Below are positions 11,962-20,713 of a stretch of DNA of 23,235 nt, piece after piece. Every line of letters starts with the position of its first letter. Position 1 is the first letter of the stretch. A program made the translations under genes and the position numbers. Origin of the DNA: Spizellomyces punctatus DAOM BR117 (taxonomy: Eukaryota; Chytridiomycota; Chytridiomycetes; Spizellomycetales; Spizellomycetaceae); assembly GCF_000182565.1 (NCBI RefSeq), contig NW_015971551.1, positions 1 through 23,235 of the forward strand, read 5' to 3'. The notes beneath the pieces are model-generated. The model was given only the letters and a program-made list of their open reading frames with translations. It did no database searches and was not told where the DNA came from.

Positions 11962-12668
11962 ATGCCGCCAAAGAAAAAGCAAAAGCTTGAAAAACTTGAC
12001 AAACCCACCTTACATACCTGCAACAAAACTTTTTGCAAAAGCTTTCCTGCCAAATGAGATCTACCACCAACGGCTGCTAGATTACATTGCCATCATCCAT
12101 CAACTCACCGACCACACTTCCCACGTGCTGAAATTCTACATCCTATCTGCACCAACCTTTCCCACAGTAAATGAAGATACAATCGAAGCCATCCTGTATC
12201 TTCTCAACAAGGGGGAGGCTTGGCATCCAAGAAAGGAAGCAAAGAAGGCATGGCGGGATTGTTTGCTGCCATATGTTCAATGGTACTGCCACATCATCAG
12301 CTTCGTTCATCCAAATCTATGAGGCGAGCAGCAGTCAATCAATTACCTGACAGCAAGTATGATGATGAACCTGAAAGTCAATGTTCAAGAGCATTTCATG
12401 CAGATGCTCCTTCGATATATCAATCTGCCGCTCGACGTGAAGGGACAGAAGCAGCAACTGCCACTGAAAAGTGATGTGCGGAAAGCTTTCTTTACTCAGC
12501 TTCACTACTTAAAGTCAGTTTTTCTTTTTGATATCATGCCCGAGTCGCTGGATTTAACACCACTGGAGAGCAAGGTTCTTGAAGAGATTTGGTTGCTCAA
12601 TCTGCCTTTTCTTGTTGACAATCCACTCACCTACGCAGTTGTTGTGAATCCAATTGTAACGGATTTTT
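11962..12668 (+). pseudogene. Broken, 3'-truncated ORF resembling the N-terminal half of a Fanzor1-type (TnpB-like) protein
   Basis: The reading starts at MPPKKKQKLEKLDK, a basic nuclear-localisation-like tail. It shifts frame by one base near 12045, meets one in-frame TGA (12320-12322), and then stays open until an LTR cuts it at 12668/12669. The fragment is about 235 codons. Its look is all-helical, with YHQRLLDYIAIIHQL, a block MMMNLKVNVQEHF followed by MQMLLRYINLPL, and FLFDIMPESLDLTPLESKV. The N-x6-HF-x4-L-RYIN pattern and NLS-like N-terminus are what I associate with fungal Fanzor1 proteins, RNA-guided nucleases related to IS607/IS605 TnpB. The RuvC catalytic part would lie after the break and is absent, so the identity is a hypothesis. 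Damage: one frameshift, one TGA, and retroelement insertion. Confidence 0.5.
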
Positions 12669-13226
12669 TGTAGGTAGACTACGGTAAAGACAACTTGGGT
12701 CTCCTAGCAGGTTATGTGGGTGTCCATACTAGGAATCGTAGTCTCCGAATCCTTTCTTTGGGCGTCAGTAGCGAATTGGGGGCAAGAGGCAAGGAGAGTC
12801 AGTTAGTTGTGAACCGAGCAGGATTTAGAGGCTTCAGTGTGGGTGATCAGGCCGTTGAAGTGCTCTGTTAGGTTCCTGGTAACCTAAGATTGGAGTTGAG
12901 AAGCTAGTTGTGGGGATTTAGTGTCGCTATGGCTTCTGCCTGCCAACTTATTTTATTGAATTCGTCTTTTTATACAAGAATATGCTACAGTAATGTCTAC
13001 ACTAGTTTCCGTAGCCTTCATTAGGGTGGCGGCGTCCAATCTTCCCATCTCGGACCATTGCCATGATCAATCATGGCTGCGTAATGTATCCTTCATGCTG
13101 CACTGGTGTAGCCCAGAACTGAGCTTGATCTTAGGGGTTTCGAAGCTTAGGTTACAATTGCAGAAACCTCAATCATGGTCACCTGATGCCTTTGAGCGAA
13201 CCGGTTTATCAGAGTCATTCGCTACA
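12669..13226 (-). repeat. LTR (3' LTR of a minus-strand chromovirus)
   Basis: The 558-base segment begins TGTAG and ends CTACA (plus strand), the TG...CA inverted ends of an LTR. On the minus strand it is immediately preceded by a purine run (GAAGGGGGGA, 13227-13236). It contains TATAAAAAG followed by AATAAAATAAG on the minus strand, fitting an LTR promoter and polyadenylation signal. Its left edge falls inside the Fanzor-like frame, so that gene was the insertion target. A partner LTR is not present in the window, so the element is truncated on its 5' side. The five bases left of it are TTTTT; no target-site duplication can be confirmed. Confidence 0.7.
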
Positions 13227-13246
13227 TCCCCCCTTCGAAAAAGAAG
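13227..13246 (-). other. Polypurine tract of the retroelement
   Basis: On the minus strand a run ending GAAGGGGGGA abuts the LTR's TGTAGCG start. This is where plus-strand DNA synthesis is primed in LTR retrotransposons, and it fixes the LTR boundary and orientation. Confidence 0.6.
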
Positions 13247-13283
13247 GTTCAGCGACTCGTATGTGAGTGCCCGAACCTCGCTT

Positions 13284-14069
13284 CTACCATGATGCAACTG
13301 GATAGTCATCGTCAGCTTCAAAGCTGTCTTCATTGATCATCCAGATTATGGTAGCATGCCCCATGACATTTGCACAGAACCAAATTTGGTCAGTGGCTTC
13401 CGGAGCTGGGGTTCCAGGGGTCTTGGAACCGTTGGCTTGGGTTACATAAAGGGCTGTGAATGTCTCCGCGGCCCTTTTCAAGTTAACTGCTCGAAAGTGG
13501 TAATAGGCATGCTCCCGATGTTTGGGACGGAGCTGCTCTTCTGTGGTTTCAGCTGCGTTGGCTAGCTTTAGCAATACTGCTCTCGTGGCTTCGATGGCTA
13601 TCTCCATGAAATCATGGGCTTCACGATTGGGCCAGAGGGTGAAGCGGGTCATTTTGGGGTTTCCAGCCACATGTTGAGGGACTCCAGCGTCAAGCCAGGC
13701 AGTGCAGGGTACGTCCTGTAATCTCTTCCCCATCTTTTTTGCATCAGCGATGATACCGACAGCTGCTTGACCGCCATCGGAAGCCCTACTGTAGGGCTCT
13801 GCTATATGCATTGTGAGGGGCTGGCTCATGGCATACGGCTTCGAAGCCCCGTCTACCACCCAATCTTCACCACGATAGTGTTTGAGGGGTTTGTTTGGGT
13901 CTTTGAACAACTCACGAATCCAAACTTCAACCCAGGTGGCCATAGCTGCCCCGAGCCACTCGATAGAGTTCTCGGCTCCGAAGGCATTGCTTCCTTCTGC
14001 CCAGGGGTAGCCTTCCTCAAGGGTAGAGAGGATACTGACTCCTCATTGTCCTCGGATATTGGTGGTCAT
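13284..14069 (-). pseudogene. Retroelement ORF lying between the chromodomain and the 3' LTR, unknown function
   Basis: From the ATG at 14069 the frame has 262 codons with one TGA at codon 9 (14043-14045); after it the frame is open to TAG at 13284. The product is soluble-looking and mixed, with Trp-rich pieces such as MATWVEVWIRELF and PNREAHDFMEIAIEATRAVL. There are no Cys-His knuckle, protease or transmembrane signs, so it is neither a clear Gag nor an envelope. The same frame is open upstream through 14426 and connects to the chromodomain frame, so it may instead be a C-terminal extension of Pol. Its place directly before the polypurine tract is unusual. A Gag from a rearranged copy is the main alternative. 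Confidence 0.5.
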
Positions 14070-14443
14070 GGTGTCGGAAATGAAAGTTTGTGTTTTGGTG
14101 TCAATAGAAAAGGTTTGCAAAGCAGAGTAGGTCTGTAAGGGAGATAGGTCATAGGTAGTTGAAGAAGAAAAAAGAGGGGGAGCATGCAGGGGTGTCCTTT
14201 TAAGGTCGTCGCCAGCTGATTTTGACAGCTTGGATGCACATAAGTGTGATCGGGAGGCTTGGTGTGGCATTCTCGACTGGTGAGGTAAGCCATGCAAAAC
14301 TGGTTTTCTTTCTGGTGAGAGGGCATGATTATCATGTGAGCTATTGTCTGGATAAACCGCGAAGCATTGGTGGTCAGAAGCATAAGCCATATCTTCTGGG
14401 GCATCGCCTTCAAGGCTGACTACCAAAGAGTCCTCTACTAGTG

Positions 14444-15498
14444 TGCTAGTGGGAGCTCTGGATCTCCAGTACTCTTCTAAGGCTTCAGAAGCCTCTGTTA
14501 GGTCTTCCTCTGATTCCCATGTATCCTCATGGGGTGGATATCCGGCCCAACATATTCAAAATTGACACTTTCCGTGCCTGGTTCAATGGTCTACTATCGC
14601 TGCTACAGTGCAAAATAAGCCAATGGCAATTGCTTCCACTTCGAACTCGCCTTCTGAAGCATCGGAATCCTCCGTTTGAGCTTCCGCAACCTTTCCCTCA
14701 GTTTCGGTGTCGACAGGCTTCTGGTACGGACATAATTTCAATATGTGAAACCATGGGTGAAGTCATCTCATCTTGTCTGGCAGTTTTAACTTGTAGTTGT
14801 TGTGGAGAGGGTTACAGTCAATCACCGTGACTGGTCCCAGCCATTTCGGAGCAATCTTGGACTCATACCCTGCTAGGTTTTTCATGCTCAGAAGCACCTT
14901 ATCTCCTCTCCGGAACTCCAAATATCATTGTGATAAATCATAATATCTTTTCTGCAAATCCTGGGCTTCGATCATCAGATCTCGGATAAGGATGTTTAGG
15001 TCACCGAGGTGTTTACAGAGCTCTTCCGCATCTGCATTTCTGGTTTCTGATGGCCTTTTGATGATATCCACCAGTGGATTGTGGGGCTCATAGCCTAGGT
15101 CCATTCTGAATCACGTCATTTTTGTCGCCTCATGTACTGTATCGTTGATAATGAATTCTGCAACCAGAAGAAAGGTGTCCCAGTCATCTAATCGGGTGTT
15201 GACCATTGTGGTAAGGACCTACAAGACCATTGCGTTGTCTCTCTCTGATTGTCCATCACCTTGAGGGTGGTAGGCTGTGGTGAGCTCTTGATTAATCTTT
15301 AGGTTTTTGCAGACCTCCTGCCAAAATCGACTCATAAACTTGGGGTCATGGTCCGAGATAATAGTCTCCGGAATGCCATGCAATGGGACGTAGCATTCTA
15401 TAAAGAGTTCCGCAACCTGAATAGCTGTCGCGGTGCTCTTGAGGGGCCATACGTGGATCCTCTTTGAGCATTTACATGCTATTAGCCAAAAGGCGTCA
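14444..15498 (-). pseudogene. Ty3/gypsy chromovirus integrase and chromodomain remnant
   Basis: Starting at about 15498 the minus strand reads the integrase core after the first catalytic Asp: FWLIACKCSKRIHVWPLK, then the second Asp in ISDHDPKFMSRFW, then the Glu region TAYHPQGDGQSER. Further on come the integrase C-terminal GDKVLLSMKN and APKWLGPVTV pieces, a PDKMR-LHPWFH join, and a chromodomain ending GYPPHEDTWESEEDLTEA. The frame holds one TAG (15219-15221) and five TGA stops, all at sites where Arg is plausible except one. The first catalytic Asp and everything upstream (Gag, protease, RT, RNase H) are missing, cut off by the inverted-repeat sequence at 15500. The chromodomain is split by a ~33-base insertion carrying the same repeat. 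Clearly a dead element. Confidence 0.85.
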
Positions 15499-15547
15499 TT
15501 GCTACAGTGCAAAATAAGCCAATGGGCTTATTTTGCACTGTAGCAGC
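14599..15547. mobile_element. Unit bounded by perfect 23-bp inverted repeats
   Basis: The 23 bases at 14599-14621 (starting GCTGCTACAGTG, ending AATAAGCC) recur exactly inverted at 15525-15547. A 26-base direct copy (15500-15525) sits against the right end, so 15501-15544 is also a hairpin of 20-bp arms around AATG. Between the ends is the integrase/chromodomain remnant in its original order. More likely than one 949-bp transposon is two separate insertions of a short palindromic element (MITE-like) into the retroelement. No target-site duplication could be fixed. Confidence 0.55.
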
Positions 15548-15601
15548 CGGCTTATAATTATGATATACCCGGCTTATAATATGATATACCCGGTTTATAA
15601 A
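15547..15601. repeat. Short tandem array, about 21-base unit, 2.5 copies
   Basis: The unit CCCGGCTTATAATATGATATA appears at 15547-15567 (with a small length change), 15568-15588 and partly at 15589-15601. It adjoins the inverted-repeat hairpin and may be part of the same element. Confidence 0.6.
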
Positions 15602-15611
15602 TAAGCCATAT

Positions 15612-15720
15612 TGCATTGGAGTGTTTCAAAATGTTTCAAAGTGTTTCGAGTCTTCCAAGGTGTTTGCCCAATGCATTGGAGTGTTTCAAAGTGTTTTGAG
15701 TCTTCCAAGGTGTTTGTCCA
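15612..15720. repeat. Direct tandem repeat, two copies of 50-59 bases
   Basis: Copy 1 (15612-15670) and copy 2 (15672-15720) both begin TGCATTGGAGTGTTTCAAA and end CTTCCAAGGTGTTTG-CCA. Copy 1 has an extra internal 10-base GTTTCAAA unit. One difference is TTTCGAG against TTTTGAG, a CpG to TpG change. The 365 bases from 15548 to 15912 hold no gene that I can support. Confidence 0.75.
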
Positions 15721-15912
15721 AGTCTGGGACTATTGATGAAGGGATGATATGCAGTATAGTGCACTTACCCATAAAATTTTACGCATCTAATATTTCACAT
15801 GTCCAAACTCCACCTAATTCAAAGTCAACACTGGTTCTAACTTGACATTTGCTTCTTCTCAAGACTCCATGATATCACTTCATCTTGGGACTCCATCTCT
15901 CAGCCTTCGACA

Positions 15913-16131
15913 TCATAGCTTGTGGACTCGTCTGTGGACTCGTCTCTCCACATATCTCTTCCAACAAGGATAGCATCGAAACTTGTATCCTTTCTGTCCA
16001 ATTCTTCACAATTGAAACCTCCTTCCACAATCCATGCAGATTTGCTCTAGACTTTGGTGTCCATTGTTCCCTGAAAGCAACCATTCCAATATCCATCTCG
16101 GCACCAGCACACAATCATTTGCATAGTCCAT
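15913..16131 (-). pseudogene. Small zinc-ribbon protein with an in-frame TGA
   Basis: From the ATG at 16131 (start of MDYANDCVLVPRWILEWLL) the frame runs 73 codons to TGA at 15913, with one internal TGA at 16006-16008. Before it is ICMDCGRRFQL and after it RCYPCWKRYVERRV, together a Cys-x2-Cys...Cys-x2-Cys zinc ribbon interrupted only by that stop. The terminal TGA could itself be a decayed Arg codon, since the frame stays readable beyond it with more TGAs. A TATA box (minus strand, 16223-16216) and a palindrome (16240-16259) lie upstream. Small zinc ribbons of this kind are common in large DNA viruses, where some act in transcription. The function here is unknown. Confidence 0.55.
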
Positions 16132-16215
16132 TGTTAATTGCAGTTGTATATGGAATCGTTTTTGAAAAGAAGGCTTCGAGCTGGGGAGGGACTGGGGGGA
16201 GACTGGCGACCCTCT

Positions 16216-16223
16216 TTTATAAA
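16216..16223 (-). promoter_or_regulatory. TATA box for the zinc-ribbon gene
   Basis: On the minus strand the sequence reads TTTATAAAAGAGGG, 85-95 bases before the ATG at 16131 and just downstream of the palindrome at 16240-16259. Confidence 0.4.
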
Positions 16224-16239
16224 CGGAAAAGGAACTCTC

Positions 16240-16259
16240 CCATCTTATCAATAAGATGG
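16240..16259. promoter_or_regulatory. Near-perfect palindrome (possible operator), copy 1
   Basis: CCATCTTATCAATAAGATGG has 9-base arms. Its 16-base core differs at a single position from the perfect palindrome at 20971-20986 (CA here, CG there). Both sit about 110-130 bases upstream of a virus-like gene. It contains a GATA-type site on one arm. Confidence 0.45.
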
Positions 16260-16412
16260 CCTTCTTTTATGTCCCATCTGATCCGTATGTTTCCTTATGT
16301 TTCCTTTGAAGAATAATGATTCTATCAATACTTTCCCTCATATTTCATGTGACCTTTCCATCGATAGTAACCTTTCGCAAAAAAGGGAAACTAATGGAGA
16401 TGCTGGAAAAAA

Positions 16413-16747
16413 TCCTAGAACTAGGGCTTTTTCACAACATGCCCATTTTCGCTCACTGCTCCACAAAAACAGCTCTAGAATCCTAGCCCTTTTTTTGCCC
16501 GGTCTTCTCTACTTTTCAAAAAAATTTCATTTTTTTTTTTCAAAATTGAAATTTGATTCCATTTGTGAGATTTGACCCGGGAAAATGGGCTAGAATGGCT
16601 AGGATTCTTGTCTTTCGGTATGTAGGGTATATTATACTACTAATAAATAAAAATATCTATTATTATATGTTAAATTATACTACATAAATGTAGAGAGAAA
16701 AAAACCTAGCCATCGAAAAACTAGGACGAGCTAGGATGTACTAGGAA
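16413..16747 (+). repeat. CTAG-rich direct repeat, left copy (~335 bp)
   Basis: This segment, starting TCCTAGAACTAGGGC and ending CTAGGATGTACTAGGA, recurs in the same orientation at 20341-20673 with high identity; most differences are in poly-A/T runs and at CpG sites. It has about nine CTAG tetramers. It also carries an internal inverted pair AGAATCCTAGCC / GGCTAGGATTCT, conserved in both copies. The ends TCCTAG...CTAGGA are themselves inverted, so it could be a MITE; alternatively the two copies mark the borders of the primase block. Confidence 0.8.
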
Positions 16748-16828
16748 TTCTTTTTCCTTTCACTGCTCTAGCTTCTTACTGCTACTTTTTCTACCATCTC
16801 TACCTTCAATTGTTCTCGGTTATACCCC

Positions 16829-17428
16829 CTAGCGCCTTTTGTAATGTTTTATGCAGTAGATTTTCCATGCTGGCTCTGTTAAGTGGATTCTTTTCTTGCA
16901 GCCTTCCTGTGCACAATCTCTGGTTTTCCTCTGACTTGTCCTTGCAGAACACGTGGTGGTAATAGCCATCCCTTTGCTTTTCTGCCAGTCTGGTAGACAC
17001 ATTGTCTTCCATGTACGCTCTTTTTCATCGGAACAATGAAAATATTGCTCACATACTGTACATTTTAGATTCTGGGAATGACAAAAATCACATACTTCAT
17101 TGTTGAGCACACCTTCTTTCTTATACCGTTTTTCACACAGTAAACATTTCCGCGTCATATTGACAAGTTCCTGTCTCATCTTGGCTGCCCTTTCCACCTC
17201 TTCATCTGGGAAAAACCACTTTATACAGCAGTTGCCAATGACAAGTACCTTTCCGGTATAGATGTTCTGGACAAAACAGTTCTCTTTGATGGGATGTGTA
17301 CAAAGGCAGCAGTTTTCCTTGTCTAAGTGAAAACTCTCAACCTTCCATTCCCAAATGGCTTCCTCAAATAAATCGCTCAAAGATTCATTCAGTAGTTCCC
17401 TTGTGAATGTATTGAAATATGATGTCAT
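16829..17428 (-). CDS. Cys-rich zinc-binding protein of the virus-like island
   Basis: An intact 199-residue ORF starts at ATG 17428. It has three zinc-binding clusters: CCLCTHPIKENCFVQN followed by TGKVLVIGNCCIKWF (residues ~40-71); CLLCEKRYKKEGVLNNEVCDFC then KCTVCEQYFHC in the middle; and CAQEGCKKRIHL-TEPAW-IYC near the C-terminus. The C-x2-C-h-P-I-x-n-TG-x3-I-G-x-CCI block is a small zinc domain seen in large DNA viruses, phages and mobile elements, where it is usually unannotated. It is intron-free and divergent from the primase. A binding role for nucleic acid or protein is only inferred. Confidence 0.65.
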   Translation of the reverse strand: MTSYFNTFTRELLNESLSDLFEEAIWEWKVESFHLDKENCCLCTHPIKENCFVQNIYTGKVLVIGNCCIKWFFPDEEVERAAKMRQELVNMTRKCLLCEKRYKKEGVLNNEVCDFCHSQNLKCTVCEQYFHCSDEKERTWKTMCLPDWQKSKGMAITTTCSARTSQRKTRDCAQEGCKKRIHLTEPAWKIYCIKHYKRR

Positions 17429-17468
17429 GCGTGTTCAATATACTTACCACTGTTTATTGTCTATATCT

Positions 17469-17675
17469 TTAAATGGCCGTTTTGTCTGTTTTTGGTACCC
17501 TACTTATTGTTATAAAATCATGCCACAAGGTTCTCTTGTCGCCCTTGACCAACTTTCTAACCATTAGGTGACATAATGATAGGTCTTTGGCGAGTCTCCT
17601 TATCGATGGTGCGTGGATCGAGGTCTCATTACCGAATCGGTTCACTGTGGCAATGTAGTCAAATTTCGAATGCAT
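17469..17675 (-). CDS. Small hypothetical protein (68 residues)
   Basis: An ATG-led frame encodes a basic protein beginning MHSKFDYIATVNRF with a Leu-rich middle (IRRLAKDLSLCHLMVRKLVK). No family is recognised. It is kept because its ATG lies 38 bases downstream of an ACTACTTAAAT motif that mirrors the one before the primase, and because it fills the gap between two island genes on the same strand as the zinc protein. It could equally be chance. Confidence 0.4.
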   Translation of the reverse strand: MHSKFDYIATVNRFGNETSIHAPSIRRLAKDLSLCHLMVRKLVKGDKRTLWHDFITISRVPKTDKTAI

Positions 17676-17712
17676 TAGTGGTATGTTGTTTTACTATACT
17701 ATGAGGCAAATC

Positions 17713-17781
17713 ATTTAAGTAGTGTCTTTTTTTTCATCACATTTGTCGAGTTTTTCTGGAACAAAAAAAAGCTACTTAAAT
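17713..17781. promoter_or_regulatory. Divergent promoter with inverted CTACTTAAAT motif
   Basis: ATTTAAGTAG (17713-17722) and its exact inverse CTACTTAAAT (17772-17781) face outward. Each lies about 38-44 bases before an ATG, the small ORF on the minus strand (17675) and the primase on the plus strand (17826). A related GTACTTAAAA occurs 34 bases before the zinc-finger ORF at 20890. This is probably a TATA-like core promoter motif of the element. Confidence 0.6.
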
Positions 17782-17825
17782 ACATACGTCCGTGTGTTAT
17801 ACAGATATATCACCGAATTCAAACC

Positions 17826-20327
17826 ATGCCACAAACACTGCTTTTCCAAACTGCCAAGAAAATGAAGCGTGCTAATCCTTCATTCAATCCTATCCCCGCA
17901 TCTGTCGAGGACAAATGTCCTTTAGGCAAGTGGAGTGGTCCTTCATACCTGTTCAAAAGAGATTTTCCTAAACATGAACAATGGCAACCGGATTGCAATC
18001 TCAGTTTACTGGTATCTGATGACTATATTGTTGTGGATGTTGACGCAAAGCCACCTGCGCAATGATCCAAAAGTAAAATCTATAGTGAAGCCCTCGGAAC
18101 AGTCGACTTTGCAGAACTGGTTGAGCAAAATGAACCTTTGCCCACTACACTCTCACTCACCACACCCAGTGGAGGAAAACACTTTTACTTTTCTTTGAGT
18201 GGTAAGGATGGCGAAAGTATCTTGAAAAATTGGACAGCATGCATGACGCGGGAAGATGGCTCTGTTATCGCAGTTGACATTCGGACAAAAGGCGGTTACG
18301 TAATGGTTCTGCCCAGCAAGAAGGGATGTCAACGCTATGAATGGGACACAAAGGAGGGTTTCAAGGTGCCAATGGCTCCTTTGCCAAACTGGATTCTTAA
18401 GAACATTCTTGATGCACATGGCAAACATCCTCAACATTTTGAGGCTCAGGAGTTTACAGAATCGCCGCACTTAAACAATGAAGTCAGCAATGAAGACATT
18501 GAAATGTTCAAAAAAAGCGAGTTCTGGAAAGACTGTTTCTCCATCTCTTCAAGCCCAGATCACAACAATCTGTACATTATCACAGCAAGTGCGCCCTATG
18601 ATTGCTCAATTTGTGACAGACGGCATGTTAACAATACCAATCATCCTTTCCTTGTCCGAAATGGGTCTACGCTTCAATTTGTCTGTAGACCAGGGAAAGG
18701 GTTCTCAAGATGCATCTCAAAAAACTATGAGCAGATGTATCACGACTTTCATCCACTTACAAAAGAACTAGTCGAGGGAATGGATGTCACCAACCGTGCT
18801 GTTTCTGAGACCCTTCATAAAGAACTCAAGGATTGAGTCTTTCCTACAGAAAAACATAACAAATGGCTCATGTATGATCAGAGTATCGGGATCTGGCGTG
18901 AAGAAGACAAGAATGTCATTATGCATCCGATCCTTGATGACTATGTTCATCGTTTAAAGGAACTTGCTCTAATTTGTAATAAACTAAGCCAAGATGAAGA
19001 GGACGTATGGAGTGAATGCCAGGGGATCTGTAATTCTTTAGTCTATTCCATGTCTATGGTCAAGAAAAAGAATGATCACTTGGCCTCATTCTTTGAACTC
19101 GTTAGGGATACACGAAAGGACGAACTGTTTAATCAAAAGAAACACTTGCTACACTGTGTAAATGGAGTCTACGATCTCAAAAAGGGAAAGTTTCACAAGG
19201 CAAAGCCAAGTGACTATTCAAAAATGTCTACGAAGATCACCTACCTCGACTATGATGAACATCCTCAGGAGAAAAAAGCACTTGTTGAAAAGTTTTTAAA
19301 TGACTTCACACTGGATAATGAAGAACATAAAAAGTTCCTGTTGAAAGCACTGTCCTCGGCTCTAAGCAGCAATAATGAAGATCAGCAGTTTTATTTCTTT
19401 GATGGGAGTGGCAATAACGCTAAATCGACACTCATTAAATTAATGAAGAAGGTACTAGGAGATTACGGCACTATGCTACCGACAGCACAAGTACCAAAAC
19501 CTAACCTCAATGCTCAGGCTGCTTCTCCATCCTTGATGGCGTTGTTGTTCAAACGTGGTGGCTTTTTAACCAAACTGGAGGAAAAAACACTATACACTGA
19601 GTTTTTAAAGATGACGGCTGGAGGTGATTCAACAAGCGGTCAACAGTTGCACAACGAACAAAGAGAAATTGATCTGTGGGTCAAGATATTCATTGCTGTG
19701 AATGATCTACTGCAGATCCTCGATAAGACTAATGGCTTTTGGCAAAAGGTCATAGTTATCCCATGTAATGCTCGTTTTGTTCACAATCCAGACCCTGAGA
19801 AGCCTGAAGAAAGACCACTCGTTGATGGGTTCACTAAGCAGATACTTGATTGTGCCAATACTTTTCTTGCACTCCTGGTCAAGACTTACATCACTGATTA
19901 CAAAACCGAGGGCGTGAAGAAAAATGTTCATCCAGATGATATATTGGAACGGGTTGAAAAATACAGAGTATCTCAGAACATCCCATTGCAGTTTATTAGC
20001 AATATGATCGAGCCTGCAGATGATACAAATGCTGTACTCGTGAAGACATTAGATATGTCTTTCACCGAATTTTGCAAAGATAAGGCCTTTACAAAGACAC
20101 CACAACTTGTTAGACAGGTGTATGAACTCATGGATTCAATGTTCCCACCATCAAACTCGAAACGACAGATATGGATCGAGAAGAAAAATCTCAGAGGCTG
20201 GAAAGGTGCTATGTTGAAAAAGGATGAAGAAAGTGAGGAAGAAAGTGAGGAAGAGAAAGAAGAGATAGCCATATCATATGAAGAGGTCGAAAAAGATTTC
20301 CTACATTCTCGGTGGGCTGGGGCATGA
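17826..20327 (+). pseudogene. PrimPol / D5-type primase-SF3 helicase, two in-frame TGA stops
   Basis: A single frame of 834 codons runs from ATG 17826 to TGA 20325, interrupted by TGA at codon 80 (18063-18065) and codon 337 (18834-18836). Domains in order: an archaeo-eukaryotic primase/PrimPol core with the DxD of YIVVDVDAK (~69-75), PSGGKHFYF (~114-122) and VIAVDIRTKGGYVMVLPS (~149-166); a zinc motif CSICDRRHVN...FVC (~260-293); a D5_N-like linker; an SF3 helicase with Walker A GSGNNAKST (~528-536), GGFLTKLEEK and sensor motif IFIAVNDLLQI (~622-632). A Glu/Ser-rich acidic tail follows. This layout is the replication primase-helicase of nucleocytoplasmic large DNA viruses, and related forms occur in virophages and plasmids. 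All catalytic motifs are intact; only the two TGAs disable it. It is intron-free, AT-richer than host genes, and ends 14 bases before the right CTAG repeat. Confidence 0.88.
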
Positions 20328-20340
20328 AACAAATTGGATT

Positions 20341-20673
20341 TCCTAGAACTAGGGCTTTTTCAGGAGATCGCCATTTTCACTCGCCACTCTGCAAAAACAG
20401 CTCTAGAATCCTAGCCCTTTTTTTGCCCGGTCTTCTCTACTTTTCAAAAAAAATTCATTTTTGAAATTAAAAATTGAAAATTGAAACCATTTGTGAGATT
20501 TGATGCCGGAAAATGGGCTAGAATGGCTAGGATTCTTGTCTTTCGGTATGTAGGGTATACTATACTACTAATAAATAAAAAATATTCATTCTTATATGTA
20601 TATTATACTACATACATGTAGAGAGAGAAATTCCTAGCCTTTGAAAAACTAGAACAAGCTAGGACGAACTAGA
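20341..20673 (+). repeat. CTAG-rich direct repeat, right copy (~333 bp)
   Basis: Same orientation and layout as the left copy at 16413-16747: TCCTAGAACTAGGGC start, conserved AGAATCCTAGCC / GGCTAGGATTCT pair, TATACTACTAATAAATAAA core and CTAG-rich end. It starts just after the primase stop codon. Together the two copies enclose 3.6 kb with the zinc protein, a small ORF and the primase-helicase. The stretch 20328-20713 otherwise holds no gene. Confidence 0.8.
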
Positions 20674-20713
20674 GGATGTCAGGCTTGTTGACAGAAATAA
20701 ACTACAGTGGTGA

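Noticed and set aside
14066-14413. 115-codon minus-strand ORF in a second frame
   Set aside because: It overlaps the frame that connects to the chromodomain and to the 13284-14069 ORF; it is low in complexity and looks like a by-product of composition.
15885-16316. Plus-strand ORF of 143 codons
   Set aside because: It is antisense to the zinc-ribbon frame, which has paired CxxC motifs and an upstream TATA box; the plus-strand product has no recognisable feature.
16541-20485. AAAATTGA matches inside the CTAG repeats as mimivirus-type early promoters
   Set aside because: They sit in poly-A/T runs downstream of genes and not at a sensible distance before any ORF; chance is enough.
16413-20673. 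The ~335-bp direct repeats as LTRs of a retroelement
   Set aside because: There are no TG...CA ends, no primer-binding site, no polypurine tract, and no reverse transcriptase between them.
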